From assembly GCF_029277445.1 (NCBI RefSeq), contig NZ_CP119566.1, positions 1,552,001-1,616,000 of the forward strand: a stretch of 64,000 bases of DNA, in the 5' to 3' direction. This stretch comes from Pararhizobium qamdonense. GTDB taxonomy: Bacteria > Pseudomonadota > Alphaproteobacteria > Rhizobiales > Rhizobiaceae. A model generated the notes under the pieces. That model saw only the letters and a list, made by a program, of their open reading frames with translations. It searched no databases and had not been told where the DNA came from. Below are positions 8,794 through 17,050 of this stretch, piece after piece (position 1 is the stretch's first letter; each line of letters starts with the position of its first letter). Made by a program: the position numbers and the translations under genes.

Positions 8794-10290
8794 ATGCTGC
8801 TGTCCATGCAGGAAATTTCCAAGGCGTTTTCCGGGGTTTCGGCGCTGCGATCAGCATCGCTCGACATTGCCGCAGGCGAGGTCATGGCGCTGGTCGGCCA
8901 GAACGGTGCGGGAAAGTCGACGCTGATCAAGATCCTGACCGGCGCTTACCAGCGCGATAGCGGAACGATCCGGTTCGAGGACGAGGACGTTGCCTTTGCA
9001 ACGCCCGGTGCCAGCCAGGCCAAAGGCATCGCCACGATCTATCAGGAAATCAACCTGGCGCCGCAGCGCTCGGTCGCCGAGAACATCTACTTGTCGCGCG
9101 AGCCGAAAACAGCGCTGGGGCTGCTGGACCGGCGGGCGATGCGCGCAGGAGCAGCCGGCGTCCTCAAGACCTTCAATCTGGATATCGACGTGGACATGCC
9201 CGTCGGACATTTCAGCGCCGCAACCCGCCAGATGATCGCGATTGCCCGTGCGGTGACGCAAAAGGCGCGGCTGGTGATCATGGACGAGCCGACATCGTCG
9301 CTGGACGAGCGCGAGGTCGCCATCCTGTTCGAGACGATCCGCACGCTGAAGAAGAATGGTGTTGCCGTGCTTTTCATCGGCCATAGGCTGGATGAACTCT
9401 ACGAAATCTGCGACCGCGTCACCATCATGCGCGACGGCCAGACGGTGGCGCAGAGCACCATGGCCGACATGCCGAAGATGGAGCTTGTCCGCCACATGCT
9501 CGGCAAGGAACTGGCTGCCTTCCAGGCGATTGCCCGCGACCGCGGCGATGACGAGGCAAAGCCGGTGCGGCTTTCCGTTGACAATGCCGGGTCTGGTGTG
9601 CGCGTGCGCGATGTCAGCATGAGCGTGCGCGAAGGCGAGATTTCCGGCCTGGCCGGCCTTTTGGGCTCCGGCCGCACGGAAACCGCGCGGATCATCTTCG
9701 GGGTCGATAAATTGCAAAAGGGCTCGATCCGCATCGACGGCAAGGCGCGGACCTATTCAGAACCGGCCGATGCGATCGCCGATGGCATCGGGCTCGTCTC
9801 CGAGGACCGCAAGATCGACGGCATCATTCCGGATATGAGCATCCGCGAGAACATGACGCTGGCGCTTTTGCCAAAGCTGAAGAAGGCCGGCATTGTCGAT
9901 CGCGCCCGCCAGCAGGAAATCGTCACGCGCTATATCAAGGCGCTCGGCGTCAAATGCGCGTCGCCGGACCAGCCGATCAAGGAGCTTTCCGGCGGCAACC
10001 AGCAGAAGGTGCTTTTGGCCCGCTGGCTCTGCACCGATCCGCGCATCCTGATCATCGACGAACCGACGCGCGGCATCGATATCGGCGCCAAGGCGGAAAT
10101 CCTCAAGCTTTTGCGCAGCCTGGCGGACGAGGGCCTCAGCGTCCTGATGATCTCGTCGGAACTGGAGGAACTTCTGGCGGCTGCAGACCGCGTTACGGTG
10201 CTCAGCGACGGGCGTTCGGTTGCCGTCCTCAAGCGCGACGAACTCAGCGAGACGGCGCTTCTTTCCGCCATGGCCCATCAGGTGAATTGA
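8794..10290 (+). CDS. ytfR: Sugar ABC importer ATPase, two-domain CUT2 type (YtfR-like)
   Basis: About 498 residues with two fused cassettes, as in RbsA/MglA/YtfR. The first has a full Walker A (VGQNGAGKSTL, residues about 34-44) and Walker B LVIMDEPTSSLD. The second has the degenerate Walker A usual for this family (GLLGSGRTE) but keeps LSGGNQQKV and LIIDEPTRGID. The ATG at 8794 is chosen because AGGA lies ten bases before it; a GTG at 8770 is in frame. The neighbouring genes are the YtfQ-like binding protein and two permeases, so it energises this importer. Confidence 0.92.
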   Translation: MLLSMQEISKAFSGVSALRSASLDIAAGEVMALVGQNGAGKSTLIKILTGAYQRDSGTIRFEDEDVAFATPGASQAKGIATIYQEINLAPQRSVAENIYLSREPKTALGLLDRRAMRAGAAGVLKTFNLDIDVDMPVGHFSAATRQMIAIARAVTQKARLVIMDEPTSSLDEREVAILFETIRTLKKNGVAVLFIGHRLDELYEICDRVTIMRDGQTVAQSTMADMPKMELVRHMLGKELAAFQAIARDRGDDEAKPVRLSVDNAGSGVRVRDVSMSVREGEISGLAGLLGSGRTETARIIFGVDKLQKGSIRIDGKARTYSEPADAIADGIGLVSEDRKIDGIIPDMSIRENMTLALLPKLKKAGIVDRARQQEIVTRYIKALGVKCASPDQPIKELSGGNQQKVLLARWLCTDPRILIIDEPTRGIDIGAKAEILKLLRSLADEGLSVLMISSELEELLAAADRVTVLSDGRSVAVLKRDELSETALLSAMAHQVN

Positions 10291-10291
10291 C

Positions 10292-11290
10292 ATGACGACG
10301 ATCGACACATCCGCCCCGGGCGAGCGGCCCGTCCGCCCCAACATGGCGCAGTTTCTCAGCCGCTACGGCACGTTTGCGGCCTTCATTCTGCTCGTGCTGT
10401 TCAACCTGATCGTCACGCCGAATTTCCTCTCCTGGCAGACGCTCAACGTCAATCTGACCCAGGTGGCGACCATCGTCATCGTTGCCGTGGGCATGACATT
10501 GGTGATTGCAACGGGGGGCATCGATCTGTCTGTCGGGTCGCTGATGGCGATTGCCGGCACTGCGGCGCCGATGATCTTCATGGGCACGCTGCTGCCGATC
10601 GAGAACATGGGTGTTCTCGTCATCCTCTCCTTCATTCTGCCGGTGCTTCTGGTCATGGCGTTCGGCTGGTTCAACGGCGTGCTGGTGACGCGGTTTTCGA
10701 TCCAGCCGATCATCGCGACGCTGGTGCTGTTCATTGCCGGCCGCGGCATTGCCCAAGTAGCCACCAACGGCAATCTGCAGGTGTTCAAGAACCCGGATTT
10801 CCAGTTCATCGCCATGGGCCGCATTGCCGGTATTCCGGCGCAGGTGATCATCATGATCATCGTTGCGGTGCTGGCCCATTGCCTGATCCGTTACACCGTC
10901 ATCGGCCGCCAGATTATCGCGGTGGGCGGCAATGAGAAGGCGGCGCGGCTGACCGGCATTCCCGTGCGCCGCGTCAAGACCTTCGTCTATATCGTCAGCG
11001 GTGCCCTCGCGGGTATTGCCGGGCTGATTGTCGTTGCGCGCAATTCGGCAAGCGACGCCAATCTGGTCGGGCTCGGCATGGAGCTCGACGCGATCGCAGC
11101 CGTCGCGGTCGGCGGTTCGCTTCTCACCGGCGGCCGGGCCAATATTATCGGCACGGTGCTTGGCGCCTTCGTCATCCAGCTGGTGCGCTATACGCTTCTT
11201 GCCAATGGCGTGCCCGATGCGGCGGCGCTGATCGTCAAGGCCGGGCTGATCGTCATCGCCGTGTTCATCCAGCAGCGTGCCAAGGGGTAA
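10292..11290 (+). CDS. ytfT: Sugar ABC importer permease (YtfT-like)
   Basis: 332 residues, hydrophobic throughout, with about eight to ten membrane segments. Family motifs seen are GMTLVIATGGIDLSVGSLMA, the cytoplasmic GRQIIAVGGNEKAARLTGI loop that contacts the ATPase, and AVAVGGSLLTGGRANIIGTV. The gene starts one base after the ATPase stop and six bases before the second permease gene, consistent with a single operon. The presence of two distinct permease genes rather than one matches the ytfQRT-yjfF arrangement. Confidence 0.92.
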   Translation: MTTIDTSAPGERPVRPNMAQFLSRYGTFAAFILLVLFNLIVTPNFLSWQTLNVNLTQVATIVIVAVGMTLVIATGGIDLSVGSLMAIAGTAAPMIFMGTLLPIENMGVLVILSFILPVLLVMAFGWFNGVLVTRFSIQPIIATLVLFIAGRGIAQVATNGNLQVFKNPDFQFIAMGRIAGIPAQVIIMIIVAVLAHCLIRYTVIGRQIIAVGGNEKAARLTGIPVRRVKTFVYIVSGALAGIAGLIVVARNSASDANLVGLGMELDAIAAVAVGGSLLTGGRANIIGTVLGAFVIQLVRYTLLANGVPDAAALIVKAGLIVIAVFIQQRAKG

Positions 11291-11296
11291 CGGATC

Positions 11297-12280
11297 ATGC
11301 TCAAAACCCTCCTGCGGCCCTTCATTGCCAAATCCTCCGGCGATTTCGCCCGTCTCGGCGTGCTGCTTGCGCTGGCCGGGCTGATCCTGTTCGGCGCGCT
11401 GCGCTACGACAATTTCATCTCGCCGTTCAATATTCTCAGCTTCCTGCGCTATAATTCCATGTTCGCGCTGATTGCCCTCGGCATGGCCTTCGTCATCATC
11501 ACCGGCGGCATTGATCTTTCTGTCGGCGGCGTGGCGGCGATGGCAAGCGTGGTGGCCGCTTATCTGTCGCCCTATGGCTGGGTTCCGGGACTAGCCGGCG
11601 GCATGGCCGCCGGATTGATCGCCGGTTCGATCAATGGACTGATCATCACGCGGATGCGCATACAGCCGTTTATCGCGACGCTGGCTATGATGCTTGCAGC
11701 CTATGGAACAGCGCTGCTTCTGGCCAACAACCAGTCGGTCTCGGTGTCCTATGATACCGGCTTTACCACCATCGGTCAGGACGATTTTCTCGGCTTCCCG
11801 ATCCCGGCCTGGATTGCGGCACTGGCCTATGTGCTCGGCTGGATCTTTCTGGAGCGGCATCCGGCCGGACGCCATGTTCTGGCAATCGGCGACGGCGAGG
11901 CAACGGCCAACCTGATGGGGTTGAAGGTCGAAAAGACGCTGTTTGCTGTCTACGCGCTGTCGGGGCTGCTTGCCGGTCTGGCCGGCGTCATCTTGGCTTC
12001 CCAGTTCGGGGCGGGGCAGCCGACCGAGGGCGTGGGCTGGGAGCTGTTTGCGATTGCCTCCGTCGTGGTCGGCGGCACGCTTTTGACCGGCGGCTCTGGC
12101 TCGGTCGGTGCGACGCTGGCGGGCGCGCTGCTGCTTGCGATGGTCTTCAACATCCTCAATTTCGAAAACGGCCTCGGGTGGATCTCGCTGTCGGCCTATT
12201 GGCAATCCGTCATCCGCGGCGCCTTCCTTCTGGTCGTCGTGGTGCTGCAGGCCCGGTTGATGAAGAAGACCGAGGCCTAG
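11297..12280 (+). CDS. yjfF: Sugar ABC importer second permease (YjfF-like)
   Basis: 327 residues with the same membrane architecture as its neighbour but clearly distinct sequence. It has GMAFVIITGGIDLSVGGVAA, the coupling loop GRHVLAIGDGEATANLMGL and SVVVGGTLLTGGSGSVGATL. It would form the heterodimeric membrane channel with the YtfT-like subunit in the inner membrane. It is the last gene of this operon, and a hairpin followed by TTTT occurs about 30 bases after the stop. Confidence 0.92.
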   Translation: MLKTLLRPFIAKSSGDFARLGVLLALAGLILFGALRYDNFISPFNILSFLRYNSMFALIALGMAFVIITGGIDLSVGGVAAMASVVAAYLSPYGWVPGLAGGMAAGLIAGSINGLIITRMRIQPFIATLAMMLAAYGTALLLANNQSVSVSYDTGFTTIGQDDFLGFPIPAWIAALAYVLGWIFLERHPAGRHVLAIGDGEATANLMGLKVEKTLFAVYALSGLLAGLAGVILASQFGAGQPTEGVGWELFAIASVVVGGTLLTGGSGSVGATLAGALLLAMVFNILNFENGLGWISLSAYWQSVIRGAFLLVVVVLQARLMKKTEA

Positions 12281-12310
12281 ACCTCCTAAAATCGCCGCCG
12301 TAATTCCAAG

Positions 12311-12336
12311 CGCGTCCGGGTAACCGGGCGCGTTTT
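12311..12336 (+). terminator. Rho-independent terminator of the YtfQRT/YjfF-like operon
   Basis: The arms CGCGTCCGG (12311-12319) and CCGGGCGCG (12324-12332) pair with one G-T, around a short GTAA loop, and TTTT follows. It sits between the last permease gene and the SorC promoter, so it isolates the two units. Confidence 0.75.
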
Positions 12337-12408
12337 GCGCTTGTCCACACGCGAGCCCCTCCTGTTGCAAGCGCATATCGAATTGGTGCGCCGCCGCATC
12401 GAAGCCGC

Positions 12409-12434
12409 TTGACAAATTTTTCAGGTCATGAAAA
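12409..12434 (+). promoter_or_regulatory. Promoter and operator-like palindrome of the SorC regulator gene
   Basis: A perfect -35 hexamer TTGACA is at 12409-12414. An inverted repeat TTTTCA (12418-12423) / TGAAAA (12429-12434) fills the spacer region, and a second CATGAAAAAT copy overlaps the gene start near 12464. The -10 region is weak, which fits an activated or autoregulated promoter. SorC-family proteins commonly bind such AT-rich palindromes; the assignment to this regulator is inference. Confidence 0.55.
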
Positions 12435-12465
12435 TTCTTTCAGCAAGAGATAAAAATATCATGCC

Positions 12466-13461
12466 ATGAAAAATATGGCAGAGGCGAGGGCGGAGATGGT
12501 TGCGGGCGCAGGGTCCATCCGGGATGACGAGTCGAGCATGGCGACGCGTGCGGCCTGGCTGCACTATGCCGGCGGCCTGACCCAGGCCGAAGTTGCCAAG
12601 CGCCTGGGCCTGACATCCCTCAAGGCGCACCGCCTCATCACCCGGGCCAATCAGGAAGGCCTGGTGAAGGTCTATATCGATGGCGAAGTCTCCGAATGCG
12701 TCGAGCTGGAACAGAAGCTTTCCGCCCGCTACGGCCTCGACTATTGCGAAGTGGTGCCGGATTTCGATCCGGAGGAACTGCCGCTGAAGGCGCTCGGCAT
12801 TTCCGGCGCGCAGTTTCTCAAGCGCGAGATTGAGAAGGACGGCTCCCTGCTGATCGGCATGGGCCATGGGCGCACACTGGCGGCCTGCGTCGAATATCTG
12901 CCGCGCACCACCAACAGGGACGTCCGCTTCGTCTCGCTGCTCGGGGGCCTGACGCGGCGGTTCTCTGCCAATCCGCATGACGTGATCCACCGGTTGGCCG
13001 AACGGACCGGCGCGGAAGCCTATGTGATGCCGGTGCCGTTTTTCGCCAACACGGTCGAAGACCGGGACGTTCTGTTCAACCAGCGCGGCGTGCGGGAAAT
13101 CTTCGATCTCGCCAGCAGCGCCGATCTGCTCCTCGTCGGCATCGGCACGGTCGAGCGGGAAGCATCGCTGGTGGCAACCGGGATGATCGAAAAGGGCGAA
13201 CTGGAGGAAATCAAGAAGGGCGGCGGTGCGGGCGAATTGCTCGGCCATTTCTTCGATGACAAGGGCCAGCCGATCGAGACCTCTTTGTCCAACCGCACGT
13301 TTACGCTGAGCCGCGAGGCGCTGAAAAACCGCCGCACGGTCGCCGTTGCCGGCGGCAAGGTCAAGGCTCGCGCCATTCGCGCCGTGCTGGAAAGCCGGTT
13401 TCTGAGCGGTCTGATCACCGACGAGAGAACGGCGCAGACATTGATGGAGGAGGTTGCCTGA
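12466..13461 (+). CDS. SorC/DeoR-like sugar-responsive regulator (EryD-like) of the polyol cluster
   Basis: 331 residues with an N-terminal helix-turn-helix (GGLTQAEVAKRLGLTSLKAH, about residues 36-55) and a C-terminal SorC sugar-binding domain: GMGHGRTLAACVEYLPR, VSLLGGLTRR, LLVGIGTVE and a closing VAVAGGKVKARAIRAVL. In this family a phosphorylated sugar is the usual effector. The layout matches rhizobial and Brucella EryD, which controls erythritol genes. It is the first gene of a 15-kb co-directional array and is separated from the transporter genes by 200 bases holding a terminator-like hairpin. Two in-frame ATGs (12466 and 12475) are possible; neither has a strong ribosome site. Confidence 0.88.
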   Translation: MKNMAEARAEMVAGAGSIRDDESSMATRAAWLHYAGGLTQAEVAKRLGLTSLKAHRLITRANQEGLVKVYIDGEVSECVELEQKLSARYGLDYCEVVPDFDPEELPLKALGISGAQFLKREIEKDGSLLIGMGHGRTLAACVEYLPRTTNRDVRFVSLLGGLTRRFSANPHDVIHRLAERTGAEAYVMPVPFFANTVEDRDVLFNQRGVREIFDLASSADLLLVGIGTVEREASLVATGMIEKGELEEIKKGGGAGELLGHFFDDKGQPIETSLSNRTFTLSREALKNRRTVAVAGGKVKARAIRAVLESRFLSGLITDERTAQTLMEEVA

Positions 13462-13498
13462 CACGGCGCCTTCCAGGCATCGGGAATAAAGGCTGAAG

Positions 13499-13521
13499 AC
13501 CGGTCCTGGGAGTGGTCCGGT
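13499..13521 (+). other. Imperfect palindrome in the SorC-transporter gap
   Basis: ACCGGTCC at 13499-13506 and GGTCCGGT at 13514-13521 pair with one mismatch around TGGGAGT. It has no following T-tract, so it may be an operator for the transporter promoter or part of a leader structure. Nothing else was recognised between 13462 and 13618. Confidence 0.35.
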
Positions 13522-13618
13522 ACAAGTCTTTCGCAATGCAAAGCATCCCGTCCGGCCGCTGGCTGCGGGGCCTGCGTTGCGATCAGGAGGACATACCGGT
13601 CGGGTAAGCCGGTAGGGC

Positions 13619-13641
13619 TCAATCAATTGAGCATTTTTTGC
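13619..13641 (+). terminator. Terminator-like hairpin just upstream of the binding-protein gene
   Basis: GCTCAAT and ATTGAGC (13619-13634) form a perfect seven-pair stem with a two-base centre, followed by six T residues at 13636-13641. It ends only about 20 bases before the start codon of the binding-protein gene. As drawn it could end SorC transcripts or attenuate the transporter operon. The sixteen-base palindrome could instead be a regulator-binding site. Confidence 0.6.
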
Positions 13642-13662
13642 CCGTGAAGGAGGAGAAGACCA

Positions 13663-15099
13663 ATGCATGAGAAAGAGAAAGACCTGATCAGTGCATTCCT
13701 GCGGGGAGAGGTGGACCGCCGCGGAATGCTGAAGGGCCTGGGCGCCATGGGCGTTACGGCCGGTGCCGGCGGCACGTTGCTCAACATGATGTCGAGCAGG
13801 GCAATGGCTGCCGATTTTGACTGGAAGAAACATTCCGGCAAGACCGTAAAGCTTTTGCTCAACAAGCATCCCTATGCCGACGCCATGATCGCCAACCTGC
13901 AGGCCTTCAAGGACCTGACGGGCATGGACGTCAAGTATGACGTGTTTCCCGAAGACGTCTATTTCGACAAGGTGACGGCGGCTTTGTCGTCCGGTTCCAC
14001 CGAATATGATGCGTTTATGACCGGTGCCTACATGACCTGGACCTACGGTCCGGCCGGCTGGATCACCGACCTCAAGGAATGGATCAACGATCCGGAAAAG
14101 ACCAATCCGAGCTATGCCTGGGACGATTTCCTGCCCGGCGTGAAAAATTCCTGCGCCTGGAACGGCCAGCCCGGCGGCGCGCTCGGTTCCGACGATGCCA
14201 AGCAGTGGTGCATTCCGTGGGCGTTCGAGCAGAACAACATCACCTATAACAAGGCGATGTTCGACAAGGCCGGCGTTTCGGTTCCCAAGAACCTCGACGA
14301 CATGATCGCCGTGGCCGCCAAGCTGCAGAAGGATGTCGGCGGGATCTACGGTATCGGCGTTCGCGGCTCGCGTTCCTGGGCGACGATCCATCCGGGCTTC
14401 CTGTCGGCCTATTCGAACTTCAACGAAAAGGACCTGAACGTCACCGATGGCAAGCTGTCGGCGGCGATGGGCACGGCCGGTTCCAAGGCGTTCCACGCCA
14501 AATGGGTGCAGATGATCCAGGAAAGCGGCCCGAAGGATTGGTCGACCTATACCTGGTATCAGGTCGGTACCGATCTGGGCGCCGGCGCGTCGGCGATGAT
14601 CTTCGACGCCGATTGCCTGGGCTATTTCATGAATGGCGGCGACAACAAGATGGCCGGACAGCTGTCCTATGCCGCCTTCACCGCCAACCCGGATGCAACG
14701 GCCTCGACGCCGAACATCTGGATCTGGTCGCTCGCCATGTCCAACTTTTCCAAGGACAAGGACGCCACCTGGTACTTCCTGCAATGGGCAACCGGTCCGG
14801 AACACGCGATCTTCGGCGCCACCAAGATGGACTTCGTCGATCCGGTCCGCCAGTCGGTCTGGAAGGATGAGGCCTTCCGCACCAAGCTCGACAAATATCC
14901 GGGCTATGTCGATATGTTCGACGCGTCTGCCGCCGGCGCATCGATCAAGTTCACGCCGCAGCCGTTGTTCTTCGACGTCACCACCGAATGGGCGGCGACG
15001 TTGCAGAAGATGGTCGCCAAGGAAGTGCCTGTCGACGAAGGTCTCGACCAGCTGGTCGAGAGCATCGATCGCCAGCTGAAGGAAGCCGGTCTCGGCTGA
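13663..15099 (+). CDS. CUT1-type ABC importer substrate-binding protein, polyol cluster
   Basis: 478 residues. A twin-arginine-like signal (DRRGMLKGLGAMGV, arginines at 19-20) follows a charged leader, so Tat export to the periplasm is likely. The mature part is a family 1 extracellular binding protein with DVFPEDVYFDKVTAALSSGS, YDAFMTGAYMTWTYGPAGWI and WYFLQWATGPEHAIFGA. A very strong ribosome site (AAGGAGGAG) precedes the ATG. Downstream are two permease genes and two ATPase genes. The ligand is probably a polyol or sugar, from the kinase, dehydrogenase and aldolase genes of the same operon. It is shorter than the glycerol-binding GlpV of rhizobia. Confidence 0.9.
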   Translation: MHEKEKDLISAFLRGEVDRRGMLKGLGAMGVTAGAGGTLLNMMSSRAMAADFDWKKHSGKTVKLLLNKHPYADAMIANLQAFKDLTGMDVKYDVFPEDVYFDKVTAALSSGSTEYDAFMTGAYMTWTYGPAGWITDLKEWINDPEKTNPSYAWDDFLPGVKNSCAWNGQPGGALGSDDAKQWCIPWAFEQNNITYNKAMFDKAGVSVPKNLDDMIAVAAKLQKDVGGIYGIGVRGSRSWATIHPGFLSAYSNFNEKDLNVTDGKLSAAMGTAGSKAFHAKWVQMIQESGPKDWSTYTWYQVGTDLGAGASAMIFDADCLGYFMNGGDNKMAGQLSYAAFTANPDATASTPNIWIWSLAMSNFSKDKDATWYFLQWATGPEHAIFGATKMDFVDPVRQSVWKDEAFRTKLDKYPGYVDMFDASAAGASIKFTPQPLFFDVTTEWAATLQKMVAKEVPVDEGLDQLVESIDRQLKEAGLG

Positions 15100-15117
15100 T
15101 CTGCCTCCCAAGCAGAA

Positions 15118-15143
15118 GCCCGGCGCTTGAAAGAGCGCCGGGC
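15118..15143 (+). other. Perfect ten-pair hairpin after the binding-protein gene
   Basis: GCCCGGCGCT (15118-15127) pairs perfectly with AGCGCCGGGC (15134-15143) around TGAAAG. No T-tract follows, so it is more likely a message-stabilising or read-through structure than a full terminator. It lies in the 156-base gap between the binding-protein and first permease genes. Confidence 0.7.
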
Positions 15144-15255
15144 ACCCGCACACCGGCTGACCGCCACCTTGAGACAACCTGAAATGCCGATGGACTGACG
15201 CGGGGACGATCCGCGTGCCGCGCGCTTTCTTCACAGACAAAGAACGGAGCTCGAC

Positions 15256-16179
15256 ATGGCTTCAACAGCAACCCTCCGCAAGCCCGCTTCAGGTTTCCGC
15301 ATCAGCCGGAAGATGCTGCCCTATGTGCTGAGCCTGCCGGCGCTGCTTGTGTGCATCGGCATCCTGATCCCCTTTTTCACCGCGGTGATCTATTCCTTCC
15401 AGCGCTACCGCCTGAGCCAGCCCTGGGCGCGGCAGTTCAACTGGGGTGAAAACTATCTCAACTTCTTCACCGACCCGGCCTTCTGGAACACGCTGAAAGT
15501 GTCGCTGCTTTATGCCGGCATTACCGTGACGCTGGAACTCCTGCTCGGGCTCGGCATCGCGCTCCTGTTGCAGCGCCGTTCGACGGTCAACAATTTCATT
15601 TCGATCATGCTGCTTTTGCCGCTGATGATCGCGCCGGCGCTCGCTGCGCTGATGTGGAAGCTGATGACCAATCCCAGTTTCGGTATTCTGAGCTATCTTG
15701 CCAGCCTCATCGGACTGCATGATTTCCGCTGGGCCTCGTCGCCGAGCACGGCGCTGCTCACCGTCGTTCTCGTCGATATCTGGGTCTATACGCCATTCAT
15801 CATGATCCTTTTGCTGGCCGGCCTGCGCTCGCTGCCGACCCAGCCGTTCGAGGCTGCGGCGCTCGATGGGGTGCCGAGAACCTTCGTGTTCTTCCGCATC
15901 ACCCTGCCGATGCTGACGCCCTATATCCTGACGGCAACGCTGTTCCGGCTGCTCGACAGCATCCAGCAGTTCGACATCATCTATGCGATGACGCAAGGCG
16001 GACCGGGCAACACGCTGACCGTTTTCCAGGTGGAAGCCTATCTCAACTTCTTCCAGTCGACCAATGTCGGACGCTCCGCCGCGCTGATGGTCATCCTGTG
16101 GGCGATCACGTACCTGCTCTCCAATATCTTCATCAAGAACTGGCTGCGGCTGCGCGAACGCGCCCGTGGCGAAGCGTGA
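15256..16179 (+). CDS. CUT1 ABC importer permease, first subunit (MalF/UgpA type)
   Basis: 307 residues with six predicted membrane helices. The EAA loop, which docks to the ATPase, reads QPFEAAALDGVPRTFVFFRI near residues 196-215. MTQGGPGNTLTVFQVEAY near the C-terminus is typical of MalF/UgpA permeases. The ATG at 15256 has GGAG about eight bases upstream. It is followed eleven bases later by the second permease, and together they form the channel for the polyol-cluster importer. Confidence 0.92.
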   Translation: MASTATLRKPASGFRISRKMLPYVLSLPALLVCIGILIPFFTAVIYSFQRYRLSQPWARQFNWGENYLNFFTDPAFWNTLKVSLLYAGITVTLELLLGLGIALLLQRRSTVNNFISIMLLLPLMIAPALAALMWKLMTNPSFGILSYLASLIGLHDFRWASSPSTALLTVVLVDIWVYTPFIMILLLAGLRSLPTQPFEAAALDGVPRTFVFFRITLPMLTPYILTATLFRLLDSIQQFDIIYAMTQGGPGNTLTVFQVEAYLNFFQSTNVGRSAALMVILWAITYLLSNIFIKNWLRLRERARGEA

Positions 16180-16189
16180 GGGGAAAACC

Positions 16190-17047
16190 ATGGAAACCAC
16201 ATCCACGCTTGAAAAAACGCTGCGGCTGATCGCGCTGACGCTCGTCGTCATCTTCTTCATGTTCCCGATCTTCTGGATCTTCCTGATGTCGTTCCAGACC
16301 AACGAGACAATTCTGGCGATCCCGCCATCGATCATCTTCACGCCCACCTTGTCCAACTATGCGGCACTCATCACCGGCAAGCTGACGACGGCGGCCGGCA
16401 CGCTCGACATCGCCTTCATGCGCAACCTGATGAACTCGATCTTCCTGTCTGTGACATCGGTTGCCATCGCGCTGGTTCTCGGCGTTCCCGCGGCCTATGC
16501 CTTTGCCCGCCACAAGTTCAAGGGCTCGGAGGATATCGCGTTCACGCTCCTGTCCTTCCGCTTTGCGCCGCCCTTGCTCGTGCTCTTGCCGCTCACCCAG
16601 TATTTCCAGTGGCTTGGACTGTCCGACACCTATTTCGGGCTGATCTGGGTCTACCAGCTGATCTGCCTGCCGCTCATCCTGTGGATCGTGCGCGGCTATT
16701 TCGAGGATATTTCGGCCGATGTGGAATATGCCTATCGCATCGCCGGTCACTCCTGGTTTGCCACCTTCCGCAAGATCGCGCTGCCGTTGGCAGGTCCGGG
16801 GATTGCGGCAGCCGGCCTGCTGGCCTTCATCTTCGCCTGGAACAACTTCGTGTTCGCGCTGGTGCTGGCCTCGGCCGACAAGCAGCCGGTGACCGTCGGC
16901 GCGCTTGCCTTCGTCACCTCGTCGGGCATCCAGTACGGCCAGATCGCCTCGGCCATCGTGCTGTCGGTCACGCCGACGCTTGCACTTGCACTCTACGCCC
17001 AGCGCTACCTCGTCGAAGGCCTGTCGCTCGGCGCGGTGAAGGGATAA
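16190..17047 (+). CDS. CUT1 ABC importer permease, second subunit (MalG/UgpE type)
   Basis: 285 residues with six predicted membrane helices, an N-terminal helix ending FPIFWIFLMSFQTNE, and a long periplasmic loop before the core. The EAA-like loop is DVEYAYRIAGHSWFATFRKI: the usual EAA reads EYA. The ATG at 16190 follows GAGGGGA at a good distance; an in-frame start at 16166 would overlap the previous gene. The C-terminus RYLVEGLSLGAVKG is the normal ending of this permease class. The stop is a few bases from the first ATPase gene. Confidence 0.92.
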   Translation: METTSTLEKTLRLIALTLVVIFFMFPIFWIFLMSFQTNETILAIPPSIIFTPTLSNYAALITGKLTTAAGTLDIAFMRNLMNSIFLSVTSVAIALVLGVPAAYAFARHKFKGSEDIAFTLLSFRFAPPLLVLLPLTQYFQWLGLSDTYFGLIWVYQLICLPLILWIVRGYFEDISADVEYAYRIAGHSWFATFRKIALPLAGPGIAAAGLLAFIFAWNNFVFALVLASADKQPVTVGALAFVTSSGIQYGQIASAIVLSVTPTLALALYAQRYLVEGLSLGAVKG

Positions 17048-17050
17048 ATC

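Noticed and set aside
12421..15240. Very long minus-strand open frame (about 939 codons) opposite the SorC and binding-protein genes
   Set aside because: It is antisense to two well-supported genes. Its residue composition (rich in Arg, Gly, His, Asp and Gln) is typical of the reverse of high-GC coding DNA, and no domain was recognised.
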